Of a stretch of 64,000 nt of DNA, positions 11,701-21,962 are shown piece after piece. The position numbers and the translations under genes were made by a program. Below the pieces are notes generated by a model. It saw only the letters and a list, made by a program, of their open reading frames with translations. It was not told the origin of the DNA and searched no databases. The DNA comes from Anthoceros angustus. Its lineage: Eukaryota > Streptophyta > Anthocerotopsida > Anthocerotales > Anthocerotaceae. Each line of letters opens with the position of its first letter. The stretch's first letter is position 1. Where the stretch lies: positions 124,001 through 188,000 of the forward strand of contig MU008153.1 in assembly GCA_010909165.1 (NCBI GenBank), read 5' to 3'.

Positions 11701-13500
11701 CTATGCTTCAAGAAGCAACAGATGAAGCAAATTACTCCAGCTATGAAGGGAGTTGCTTGCACTGTGGGCTATCGCCATTTTCGCCTTATCTGTATGGGCG
11801 AATGTTTACTTGGTATTGCACCATCCTTGAAATGGGCGATGTCTAATACGGCTTAGTGGGAAACTCGCAAGGTGGGCAATGATTCTTGAGGACTATGAGT
11901 TTGAGGTGGTCCATCGGCACGGAACCAAGCACGATCGGAATCCTGCCACGCAACCACAGAGTAGCGAGGACAACACGGCTCGCCAGACGGTGACATGGAG
12001 GAAACTCCTAATGCTGCAGCTTTGGTGACCATGCTTTGCGTGGTACAGGTCTGTGCTAACAGCCGTTTTCAGCCACACAAGGATGTGTGGAGTGATGAAG
12101 CCACATTGCAGTATGTGAAGACTGGGCAAATGGATGCTAGCTTGGATGCACATCAGCAAGAGAAGGTACAGCAGAGAGCAGCCTGTTATGAGTGGAGGGA
12201 TGGGTACCTGCTGAGGAGGCTGGCCAACGGGGCTGAACGTTTGGTGCCTCCACCACAGGATCGTACAGGGCTTATCCATAGGGTGCATGAAGATCTAGGC
12301 CATTTTGGTGTGAAGCGCACCTCCCGCTTCCATCCACATTTCCACCGGCATGGCATGTTCACTCGGTGCGAGGAGGTGGCTGTGTGTGCTCAATGTGGTC
12401 AAGGCTTCTTTAGCAACCCTCATTCGTAGGCAGTGCTGCCCATCATGGGACTCTTCTTTAGGTGGTCCTGTGACTTGGTGGAGAATTTCCACGACACCAC
12501 GTGGCAATGTTTACATCATGGTCATGATTGAACATTTTGCGAAGTGGGTGGAACTGGTAGCACTTCCGGACAAGACATCACGAAGCACACCAAGCATTTT
12601 GCACAATGTGCTTAGCGATTTGGGGCGATCTTGAGTGTCTCGACGTGGAGTCAATTCGAGGTGAGTTTCAGGATCTACTGGATGGTGCACTTATTGACCA
12701 CCGGCGCACAAGCCGTGATCACCCACAAGCAGACGGGTTGGCTGAGAGGATGGTGCAGACCATCAAACAGGCGTTGAGAAATCTATGCCTCACCAAGCCC
12801 AAGACAGATTGGGACTTGGCTTTGCCATACATTGCTATGGGCTACAGGATGAGCAAGCATGCATCACTGGCCAACTTCTCACCTTACTTCCTTTTGTTTG
12901 GAAGAGAGCCAGTACCACCTGTGGCCATTGCTCGCCAGATGCAAGAAGTGTTGAGTTTGGATGACCACCGCATGGGCCAAGGCTATTGGGGAACGTGCCT
13001 TATTAGGCGGTGATGCCAATGGCTATGGCCAATCTCAAGATAGCTCAAGATCGTGATACACTCGGTATGCTCATACCGGAGTGGGAGTTTCCACCCTAAG
13101 GTCGGAAATTTCAGCGGGGACTATGTCTATCTACGGCGGCAAACACAGGATACTTTGGAGCCTAGCACTAGCAGACATGTGTTACGGTTGCGAGAGGTGC
13201 GTAGGAATGGAGTGCTGTTGCTGGAAGGGTCAGATGGGAGGGTCACCACAGACCACATGAAGAACTGCGCCCCTTGCCATCTGCCCAACTTGGACCCCAC
13301 GCTGGTCACGACAAATTGGGTCCCTCCGGTTGACTATCCATGTCGGTGTGCGAGAATTGATGATCCAGCACTCATGTTGTTGTGTGATGGTGCAATGGCG
13401 GCTACCACCTATTTTGTCTTGACCACCGATCGAGGTGCCGAGAATTCGTGGTATTGCCCCTTTGCCGAGCTAGGGACACCGATAATGTGATCGGTGACTC
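8704..13500 (+). pseudogene. Gypsy pol: protease region, RT, RNase H, integrase
   Basis: From 8704 to about 10800 I see gag-pol spacer and protease-region fragments without a clear DTGS-type active site, although LLDTGSS-like bases occur near 8835. Reverse transcriptase appears at about 10880-11430: MPFGFKNAPVTFQRVMDKVL, then the catalytic box YIDDVLVHS, where YxDD is kept. RNase H and connection sequence follow at 11450-11850 (FSSIAKPLNDLLRKETAWDW). Integrase lies at about 12000-13010 with HFGVKR and HPQADGLAERMVQTIKQAL. A C-terminal domain at 13080-13300 contains GDYVYLRRQTQ. Stops and frame changes occur in every part. It would have copied and integrated the element; it is now dead. Confidence 0.8.
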
Positions 13501-13565
13501 CTTGGATTTTCCTTTGGCATCCGATGAGCTTGCTCAGCTTTGGTGGCTTGTAGCACCACCAGGGG

Positions 13566-13721
13566 GATGAGGATTTACCGTGATTCCGTTCATCCTCGCT
13601 CATTTTCTCACAACACGTTCATAGCGACCTACCGTAGAGTGTGAGGTTAGGACTTTCGTCACAGACAATTTTGGTTGCCTAATGTCAAGGGCACTTTTGG
13701 CTAACACTGTTTCAAGACGAT
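13566..13721 (+). repeat. Direct repeat before right Gypsy terminal repeat
   Basis: About 155 bp beginning GATGAGGATTTACCGTGATT directly after a purine run (CCAGGGG) is repeated at 14391-14540. The purine run resembles a polypurine tract, so this may be the true LTR start. In that case the left LTR lacks this part and an extra partial LTR lies at 14391-14540. Confidence 0.6.
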
Positions 13722-13732
13722 ACCGCTGTTAC

Positions 13733-14391
13733 GCTGATTAATTAGGTTAGCTAATTAATTAACCTAGGTAATTAGGCTGATTACTAGATAACCAGTCCGA
13801 ATTAGGCAGGCATGAAACGTGTGGGTTTGTTTAGGGCTCGGGAGCGAGGCGTGAAGGGCAAACATATGATGCTGGATGATGGCGAACGTGAGTGACTGGG
13901 CAGCTCGGGCATTATTACGCAAGATGGTCGTGAGGTTGCGGCGTGGGCGCATGGCGCCGACGGTATGGAGTGAGACCGCGGCACCAGCAAGTGCGCAGAT
14001 AAGTACCGATGCGGGGCTTAGCAGTAGTTGTCGAAGTTCTCAAGTAGCGACTTTTGCGGCGCTTGGACCTTCCGTGTGGCTGGGGACATAAGATATCTTT
14101 GTGTGATTTCTCGATGTCGGAGCAAGTCGTGAGCGTCATGTCGTGTGTGTGTGCAGGTGTGTCGTGTTGATCTTTGGTGAGGACTTCTGCAACTCACCGA
14201 ATCTGGTTTGTTAGGCGGTGTGCTGAAGATCTGCTGGTGTTGAGTTGGTCGATCTGGCGGGGCCGCCCGTGGGTGTTGTGAAGCAGATTGCGTCACGGTG
14301 GTTCACTGCTCGCGATTTTGCCCAAACACTGGTTTTGAGTGAACAAGACACATTAGCGCTCCTTGCACGATGTTTCTTCGTATGGTTTTGA
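13733..14391 (+). repeat. Right terminal repeat of the Gypsy element
   Basis: It pairs with 4243-4947. It has a single copy of the AT-rich start, and its differences from the left copy are clustered at CHG and CG sites. It ends at CGTATGGTTTT, after which the 13566-13721 repeat begins again. Confidence 0.7.
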
Positions 14392-14539
14392 TGAGGATTT
14401 ACCAGATTCCGTTCATCCTCGCTCATTTTCTCACAACACGTTCATAGCGACCTACTCGAGAGTGTGAGGTTAGGACTTTCGTTCGCGTACAATTTTGGTT
14501 GCCTAATGTCAAGGGCACTTTTGGCTAACACTGTTTCAG

Positions 14540-15080
14540 CACGACAAACCTACGAGTCAAAAGACATGATGACTGAGGTTGCTGCGACGCTGCACTTCCA
14601 AAATCTCTGCATGAAGGAGAGCGACTCTGTTGAGAGTCATGTTGCTAGGTTTAGGGCTGCTAGAGCCAAACTAGCATCTTGCGGAGTCATCCTTTCTGAG
14701 TCTAGAGCTGCAGTACAGTTGCTAGCCTCACTTCCCCCCAGTTATGAGTAGTTTAGTTCCAACAAGCAAGCAACAGCAACAGTAGTCCCTGCCACTGCCA
14801 CTCAACCTGCATCATCAAATCTCACTGTTCAGAAAGTTGTTGGAGCCCTCCTACAGGCTGAAGCCAACAGAAAACATATGCAAAAGGGAGCATCCTCTAG
14901 TTCTTACAAGCGGTGATACCGCCTTTATTCCGGCAGAGGTCGAGGTAGAGGCAGAGGGGCGTGGACGTGGTGGCGAGGGGCTTTGGAAGAGGACGTGGTC
15001 ACCTCACAATTCAAATTCCTCTTCATCTACCAAGCCCGGTAACCTAATTATTGTAATAAACCAGACAATTTTGGATTAAA
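14540..15080 (+). pseudogene. Copia gag, 3' part (inner element)
   Basis: Gag resumes after the Gypsy insertion with ARQTYESKDMMTEVAATLHF, NLCMKESDSVESHVARFRAA and LLASLPPSYE, a standard Copia gag block. A basic, Gly/Arg-rich tail with EGRGRGGEG follows in another frame and probably represents the nucleic-acid-binding end. A zinc knuckle is not recognisable. Together with 3812-4240 it forms one interrupted gag gene. Confidence 0.8.
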
Positions 15081-15166
15081 GACTGCAGGAAGAGAATTAG
15101 AGATGAAGCAAAGAAAAGGTAGGCACACATCGAAACAAATCTGAGCTAGCACACAGCCTCGGTGGC

Positions 15167-16640
15167 ATGTCTTACCTCATCGAAGAAAGGATGTCAGAAG
15201 TGGTTTCTAGACAGTGGGGCCTCGAATCACATGTGCTCAAACAGAAGTCATTTATTACCTATGAGCCGTCTTCCGTGTGTCATCAAACAGCGGTTGTTTT
15301 AGGGGATGACTCCACCATACCCATTAGGGGTTCTGGAACCATACAAATCACTTTGAAGGATGGGAGCTCCTTACTCTTAGAGAATTCCCTGCATGTTCCA
15401 ATCGCTAAAAACCTGGTGAGTACAATGGCACTAGGAAAGACGAATCAATACAGGATTACCTTTGAAGGTACTGAATGTTACATATCGAGACTGTCAACCC
15501 CAACTGTCCCTATTGCGCAAGGAACACCACTATTTGACCTTTACCTCATGGATTTCATATCGACATTCCTCCGATTATGCCTGCCACAAGCATCGCAGCA
15601 AGTTAGCTACGAGTGCCTTTAAGTGGCACTGTAGGTTGGGGCATCCTAATATAAAAGCAATGCGAAGATTGCTGCGAGAGAAAATGGTAACTGGATTTGG
15701 TGAATCAGAATTACCTGACCTTGACCTGTGTGTGTGCATGGCAAACAATTTAAGTCACACTTCGGGAGTGGAAAACCTCGCAAGGCAACAGAACTGTTAG
15801 ATTTGGTCCACACAGATATCTGTGGGCCAATGTCAGTGAACTCATGGGGAGGAGCAAGATATTTTGTGGTGTTTGAAGATGACCAATCACATTTTACAGT
15901 CACTGAACTTCTTCACCAGAAAAGTCAGGTCTTCGACAGCTTCAAACGATATCTTGCATATGCAGAAAGGCAGACTGGGAAGAAGCTCAAATGCATCCGC
16001 TCCGATAATGGAAAGGAATATCTATCTACTGCCCGTGAGTTCGGGAGAAAGGAATTACACGTCAACTTACCATTCCATATCATTCAGATATGAATGGACG
16101 TGCAGAATGGAGACATAGGACTATCCAAGACGCTAGGGCACTTGCTTGTGGAGGTTACCAATTGCTTCGGGCGCACAAGTGGCAACGTATCTCCAAAACA
16201 GATAGTTGTCTCTCTTCAAGGTGCACTTCAAGCCCTGGACTAGTAGTAAGCCCGATCTTTCTCACCTTGAGTTTTTGGTAGTACTTTATGCACATATCCC
16301 GCATAAGCCACGTAAGTTTTCTTTTAAATCTAAAAGACACATCTTCATAGGCTACACTCCTGGAATACACGGTTATAAGTTGTTTGAACCACAAACCCGT
16401 CGTGTCATTCATGCTCGTACTGTAGCCTTCGATGAGCGTTCTGTTCTTGAGCCTCCTACACACTCCTTTAACGATTTTGTAGATCCTGAGTCTGTAGAAT
16501 TGGCTCAACCCACAGAAATCGACGTTACTGACCCCATAGTGGATGATAGTGATTCTGACGTAGTCGAATTCCCTGGTCAAGATCCTTCTTACCTTGAACT
16601 CGACACTGGAGGCCTGCTCCACACAGCCCACTTGTTCCCC
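15167..16640 (+). pseudogene. Copia protease and integrase (inner element)
   Basis: The aspartic protease site DSGASNHMCS is visible at about 15207-15236, followed by DDSTIPIRGSGTIQITLKDG and LHVPIAKNLVS. The pre-integrase segment follows (KWHCRLGHPNIKAMRRLL). The integrase core has LLDLVHTDICGPM, ARYFVVFEDDQSHF and CIRSDNGKEY, so two of the three D,D-35-E positions are recognisable. Then comes FSFKSKRHIFIGYTPGIHGYK. The reading frame changes at least three times between 15560 and 16210, so it is inactive. Confidence 0.85.
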
Positions 16641-18640
16641 CGCTGTCCAGCCTCCTAATCCACCAAGACCAGATCCACCACCCTCAGATGATGATGATGA
16701 CCCTCAGTCTGATGCTGCTCCAGTTGTAGTGCCCCCTGACCTTCCTGACGATTGGTTTGTTGACGATCCGGTTGAGTATGTGATGCCGGTTCCTCAGACA
16801 GAACCTCCTAGAAGGTCCACAAGGGTTCGCAGACCTCCTGCACAGTGGCGTGAACCCCCCTATCGGAGTGAAGATTTTCGTAAGGTTCCTCGGCCACATG
16901 GGTCTGCTGTCGATGAAGTTGTTGTGGACATGGTGAACGTTATCACCAATCCTGGATATGAGCCGTCCACCTACCACGAGGTCACCATCGGATCAGAAGC
17001 CAAACATTGGAAAGCAGCTATAAAATGTGAGTATGACTCATTGATCCAGAACAATACCTGGGAGTTATGCCGCCCGCCTGAGGGGAGGAAGATTGTTACA
17101 TCCAAGTGGGTGTTTAAACTCAAATATAAAGCAGACGGGAGCATTGCCAGGTATAAAGCTCGTCTTGTCGCTCGCGGTTTTTCTCAAGTCCCAGGCTTGG
17201 ACTATCATGATACCTTCTCACCAGTTGTTAAGTCTCAGTCCCTCAGAGTCTTGTTCTCCATGTCTGCATTCTTTGGTCTCCATATTCATCAAATGGACGT
17301 CAAGACTGCCTTCCTGCATGGTAAGTTAGAAGAGGAAATATTCATGCAAAGAACCGAGGGTTTTGAGTTTGTAGGGAAAGAAGACTGGGTTTGTAAGTTA
17401 CTTAAGACCATTTATGGTCTGAAGCAGAGTCCACGTGCCTGGTACGAGTGTATAGATGAGTTTCTCCTTGGCTGGGTTTCCTCAAGAGTTCTGCAGACAC
17501 CAATGTGTACTTCCTGCAAGAGCAAATAGGTTATGTTATTTTAGCTCTGTATGTAGATGATTGCATTCTGCTAGGAACTAACTTAGAGGGAATTTCAGAG
17601 TCAAGGGTCCGCTTGTCGTCATGGTTTTTCTCAAGTCCTGTGCTTGACTATCATGATACCTTCTCACGCCTGTTAAGTCTCCTCGTAGTCTTGTTCTCCA
17701 TGTCCGCATTCTTTGGTCTCCATATTCATCAAATGGACGCCAAGACCGCCTTCCCGCATGGTAAGTTAGAAGAGGAAATATTCATGCAAAGAACCGAGGG
17801 TTTTGAGTTTGTAGGGAAAGAAGACTGGTTTGTAAGTTACTTAAGACCATTTATGGTCCGGGCGAGTCCACGTGCACGAGTGTATAGATGAGTTTCTCCT
17901 TGGCTGGGTTTCCTCAAGAGTTCTGCAGACACCAATGTGTACTTCTGCAAGAGCAAATAGGTTATGTTATTTTAGCTCGTATGTAGATGATTGCATTCGC
18001 TAGGAACTAACTTAGAGGGAATTTCAGAGTCAAGGGTCCGCTTGTCGTCATGGTTTTTCTCAAGTCCTGTGCTTGACTATCATGATACCTTCTCACCGGT
18101 TGTCAAGTCTCGGTCCCTCGTAGTCTTGTTCTCCATGTCCGCATTCTTTGGTCTCCATATTCATCAAATGGACGCCAAGACCGCCTTCCCGCATGGTAAG
18201 TTAGAAGAGGAAATATTCATGCAAAGAACCGAGGGTTTTGAGTTTGTAGGGAAAGAAGACTGGTTTGTAAGTTACTTAAGACCATTTATGGTCCGGGCGA
18301 GTCCACGTGCACGAGTGTATAGATGAGTTTCTCCTTGGGCTGGGTTTCCTCAAGAGTTCTGCAGACACCAATGTGTACTTCCTGCAAGAGCAAATAGGTT
18401 ATGTTATTTTAGCTCTGTATGTAGATGATTGCATTCTGCTAGGAACTAACTTAGAGGGAATTTCCAGAGTCAAGGGTCTGCTGTCAGGTCGTTTTGACAT
18501 GGTTGATGTTGGAGAGCTGTCGTATTGTCTTGGCACTCAACTCCAACGTGATCCTGCTAGCGAGACATTGGTTATTCATCAAGAGAAGTATATTTATGAT
18601 ATGCTGTTCAAATACAAGTTGCTGGACGCTAAGCCTGCTC
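16594..18640 (+). pseudogene. Copia reverse transcriptase with tripled segment
   Basis: The frame has an acidic, proline-rich linker, then the RT core: WELCRPPEGRKIVTSKWVFK, YKARLVARGFSQVPGLDYHD, then QMDVKTAFLHGKLEEEIFMQ, CKLLKTIYGLKQSPRAWYEC, and the catalytic ALYVDDCILLGTN. The segment from ARLVARGF to the YVDD region is present three times (17157-17601, 17602-18030, 18031-18470), and only the first copy keeps the frame. After the third copy the protein continues (RFDMVDVGELSYCLGTQ, EKYIYDMLFKYKLLDAKP). It stops at an inversion junction near 18640. Confidence 0.85.
17157..18470 (+). repeat. Three tandem copies of a 430-445 bp RT segment
   Basis: Units start at about 17157, 17602 and 18031. 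Copies 2 and 3 are 98-99% alike over most of their length. They share the same altered CHG sites relative to copy 1: AAGACTGCC to AAGACCGCC, CTGCATGG to CCGCATGG, CTGAAGCAGAG to CCGGGCGAG. From about 18330 copy 3 returns to the unaltered form. Confidence 0.9.
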
Positions 18641-19255
18641 TTACATCGTTGGAACGTTGCCTCACAAAATGGTGATGTACTTCTATATGTTTTGTACGTG
18701 CGTGAAAAACAGGATTTTGTGCTAGAGCTAGAGCGGACTGGTTGTCACAATATATTACTGTTGGATCACTCTGAGGCTGACCTACATCTGCTAACAATCT
18801 GCGCAGCCAAATTGCCTCCTTTGCCGCTTGAGTCAGAGCTGAGTATTCTGCCTCAGTAGAGGACAGTGACACAGTTGATTGTTTCTTAGAAGACCAGGTC
18901 ACAGCTCCACCTGCAAGTAGGAAGGCGTGAAGATCGACCTTGCCGGATCAGCCCGTACCGATCACAGATCCAACAAGAGTGAACCCTTCCTCGTCATAGC
19001 CCTGTTTTGTGTAATGTATGCCATGTCTGCTAGTACCCTTGAGATAACGTAGTATTCTCTTAACTGCTGTCCAATGCGCTCTTCCAGGTTGCTTCAAGTG
19101 CTGAGAAACCATGCTAACCGGGAGGGCTACATCGGGCCTGCTATTGTTGGAACAGAAGATAAGAGAGCCAACAGCTTGAGCATAGGGAACTGTTTCCATC
19201 TCAGCTCTCTCAGCATCTGTTTCGGGTGACTGAGAACTGGTAAGTTTGCACCTTG
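18640..19255 (-). pseudogene. Inverted Copia RNase H / RT end
   Basis: On the minus strand the segment encodes the normal continuation of a Copia protein: ETVPYAQAVGSLIFCSNNSR, RPDVALPVSMVSQHLKQPG, HWTAVKRILRYLKGTSRHG, then WSSKKQSTVSLSSTEAEYSA, VIYCDNQSALALAQNPVFHA and HTKHIEVHHHFVRQR. It lies directly against the plus-strand RT at 18640, so this block was flipped in place or joined from another copy. The frame breaks once near 18925. Confidence 0.85.
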
Positions 19256-21163
19256 CTACCCAATTCTCCTCGCGGCCACCACAACGACCTCCCTTCACAC
19301 CTACTTGCAGCCCAACTGCGAATTTTGCCTTCATGATGCACACCCCATTGCGATTCCTTCTCCATATCGCAGCCCATCCGCACATCGCCTTCTGTGGTGT
19401 GCCACCTCCATCTTGCAAATTGTAAATTCAGCTTGCCATGAGAGCTCTACCATGGCCTCTCCTAGTTCAGCACACGGCCCTATCATGCCATCCTCACATC
19501 ATTACTCCACTGCAAGTACTTCCACATCCTTCTAAGATCGCCATGGCCTCCTCTTGCAAATGACTAGCATTGATTGCACCATAACTCCTTCTCTGCCTCT
19601 TCATCCTTCGCCTTGTGGCCTTCACCGCAACATGTGCCAGGCACTCCAATTCCCTTCCTGCAGAGGCTGCCTACCACGTGGGGCTGCCTACCTACCTGGT
19701 CTTTGGGTACCCAGGCTATAGTGGGTACCCCACTCACCCTTGTACGTGTTGTTCCTATCACGGTAGGGTGTGCACCTACCATGGTAGGCGTCTCCCTATA
19801 CACCATTTGGCCCTATCCGGCCTGCATCTCTTGAGCTCCTCTCTGGGGCTCGCTCATGGAGGTTTCCTCCTCCTCCGGCAGCAACCCCTCGGGTTCTACC
19901 ACTGCTTCCTCCTCTTCCTTCGCAGAGTCCTCCAGCCTTGATGCTGCAGCGCTTGACGATGCCTGTCCTCCGAGTGTCATAAAAGGCAATGGTCTTTCCA
20001 TGCTTGGCCTGAGATGGACAATCTCGAATGGATGCCAAGAACCTTCCAGCTCCTTGCAATTTCCACACACACACCCCGGCCTTGACCTCGCCCTTGCTCA
20101 CAATTCCCCTAGCTCTTATACCCTTGCTTTTCCAGCACGAGTTTCCAATTGCTGTGATTTCGAAAGAAGGAATTCTCTAAGGTTCACGGATTCTTACATC
20201 TTCTCCAGCAAGTTGAGAGTCCCTTCTCCGCAATGTCTCTTCAATTTTGACATGCCTTGCTCTTCCCAACACTCCTTTGGGCTTGGGCAAGCATTGCCTT
20301 CTTCCTTCCACCCCGGCCCTTTCCTTCCTTCTTCTTCTCTTGTTGCACTCCTACTTGTCTTGCCTATTTTCCTCCTCTCACGCCTAGCTTGCACCCCTCT
20401 TCTCTATCCCTGCACAAGCGCACGTACATCGCAATACTGTGTGGGGCTCTTCTACAGCTCTTGGTGTGGCGGCGCCTTCCTGCAGTGTTGGCGCTTCCTC
20501 ACCTTCAAGTTGTGACCTCCTACACACATGCAGCAGATTATAAAGATAACTTGGGGGTTAGGAATGGTAACTACCAATCTACTCTGCCCTTGGATATGCA
20601 CCACGTGGCACCTTTTCTACAGTTGATTGGAGTTTCCCAATTCCTCTTATACTAAGATACTATTTTCCCCCTAGTTTCCTAATGGCCCAATCTAGCTTTT
20701 AATTTCCTATTCGACCCATTTATCTAGTCCACTATTGGTGGGCATATATAGTGGATATACCTTTATCCTAATTTTCCTTTTTGTCCGAGATCTCGACCTA
20801 CCGTGGTAGTCCGCCTACCGTGGTAGTCCGCTCCTCTCTAGCTTGCACCCCTCTTCTCTGACTCTTGGTGTGGCGCCTTCTGCGGTGTTGGCGCTTCCTC
20901 CTCTTGCCTTCCTATCGCCCAGGGTCATTTTGACCCGTTCTTCTTCCTCGGATATCCTCTCGCCTCCCTAACAAGATCCTACAACTCCGCTTCAAGATTT
21001 GAAAATCCTTCAATCATTTTAGCCAAAAAATCAATTTCGTTAGTCCTCCGGCTCTTTTGGGCTGGTTGCCCAAACTTTTGCGTTCCACAGAGTGCGGTGC
21101 GCGTGGCGACACTCGTGGAGTCTGTTTTTAGTTTCATGCTATTTCTGATATAACTGTATACCC
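19256..21163. other. Unassigned 1.9-kb insert inside the inner Copia
   Basis: No retroelement domain is recognisable between the inverted RNase H block and the polypurine tract. On the minus strand a frame at 19813-20070 reads MCGNCKELEGSWHPFEIVHL and then an acidic Glu-rich stretch (KEEEEAVVEPEGLLPEEEE). This could be a captured host fragment, but I do not recognise a family. Palindromic motifs recur: CCTACCATGGTAGG at 19778 and CTACCGTGGTAG twice at 20800-20823. A segment around 20385-20500 is repeated in shortened form at 20838-20910. A 25-bp piece near 21062 recurs near 22911. Confidence 0.4.
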
Positions 21164-21175
21164 AATGAGAGGGGG
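21164..21175 (+). other. Polypurine tract of inner Copia
   Basis: AATGAGAGGGGG lies immediately before the 3' LTR. Such a purine run primes plus-strand DNA synthesis during reverse transcription, and its position confirms the LTR start and the plus orientation. Confidence 0.9.
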
Positions 21176-21387
21176 TGTTACAGATAATAATAATACATTA
21201 CTTATCTTACATTGGGTAATACCTAATATGATGGTAAACCCTAATGACTGTAGTTAGTTGTAACCGTTTCATGGGTCCAGGACATATGTTCATGGTTCCC
21301 CTTTTGTTTAATCAGTTTTTGTTCATTGCTGTGTATGCGAGTGTGAGGATCGATCGTCGTGTGCATCAGCATGTAGCAAACTTCACA
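21176..21387 (+). repeat. 3' LTR of inner Copia
   Basis: The LTR is 212 bp, TGTTACAG..CTTCACA, matching 2968-3169. It is followed directly by the AAAGC target duplication and then by the continuing integrase codons of the outer Copia on the minus strand. Confidence 0.92.
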
Positions 21388-21392
21388 AAAGC
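21388..21392. other. Target-site duplication (right), AAAGC
   Basis: This is the second copy of AAAGC; see 2963-2967. Immediately to its right the minus-strand integrase of the outer Copia resumes. Confidence 0.93.
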
Positions 21393-21962
21393 TTCAGCCC
21401 AGTAGCCACGAGTTAGTCCAGCAAAAATCAAGGAAGCGAGAGTGGACTCCCGTAATGTTCTGTTCTTCTGGATCCTTTCAACAAGTGAGTTTTGAGCAGG
21501 TGTATAAGGTACAGTAAATTGATGCTGAATCCCCTCATAAGCACAAAATGATGCGAAGGCCTTGTTGGTATACTGTCCTCCGTTGTCTGTGCGAAGAATA
21601 CAAACCTTTACTCTTGTCTGACGTTGAGCTGTTGTGACATATTGCTGGAAACAGGACAAGGCTTCACTTTTGTGGCAAAGAGGAAATATTGTACACTACC
21701 GGCTCCATTCGTCAACAAACGTTATGAAGTAATCAGCACCTCCAAAGGAGCGTGTGGTCAAGGGGCCACATATGTCACTATGGACCGTGTGAAGGAGGCC
21801 CTCTGCCCTCGTCGGGAACTTGTCTTTATAAAAAGGTAAAGAGTGAGCCTTGCTGACAACGATTGGTGCCAATTTCTCTCCGATTTCCAACTCGCGGGTA
21901 AGACCAGCGCTTGCACCTTTCTTGCCCTTCAAGCCGTCAATCCTCAATGCTTCAAAAACCAC
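21393..21962 (-). pseudogene. Copia integrase core (outer element)
   Basis: On the minus strand the text reads LHTVHSDICGPLTTRSFGGA, DYFITFVDEWSR, then a frame change near 21680 and QQYVTTAQRQTRVKVCILRT, DNGGQYTNKAFASFCAYEGI, QHQFTVPYTPAQNSLVERIQ. It shows the catalytic D, D (RTDNGGQY) and the E region (VERIQ) of a Copia integrase. The N-terminal zinc-binding part ends in an unrelated junction near 21962. The frame continues on the far side of the nested element at 2962. Confidence 0.88.

Larger units (their letters stand above)
4243..14391 (+). mobile_element. Gypsy-type LTR retrotransposon nested in Copia gag
   Basis: Gag with a CCHC knuckle, reverse transcriptase, RNase H, integrase with HPQADGLAERMVQ, and a basic C-terminal segment follow in Gypsy (Ty3) order between two related terminal repeats. 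The copy is defective throughout, with frameshifts and stops in every domain. It is flanked on both sides by the two halves of the inner Copia gag. I could not fix its exact ends. The right repeat is followed by a second copy of about 150 bp that also precedes it (13566-13721 and 14391-14540), so the insertion site has been rearranged. Confidence 0.8.
2968..21387 (+). mobile_element. Inner Copia LTR retrotransposon, 18.4 kb, nested in an older Copia
   Basis: This is a complete insertion with two LTRs, PBS, polypurine tract and an AAAGC target duplication. It lies on the plus strand inside the integrase gene of the minus-strand outer Copia. Gag, protease, integrase and reverse transcriptase follow in Copia order, but all are broken. 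It is much longer than a normal Copia (about 5 kb). A Gypsy element of about 10 kb is inserted in gag, the RT region is triplicated, and about 2 kb of unrelated sequence (19256-21163) lies before the 3' LTR. The RNase H block is inverted. The two LTRs are nearly identical over their first 110 bp and differ mostly in the last third, so the insertion is not ancient. Confidence 0.9.
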
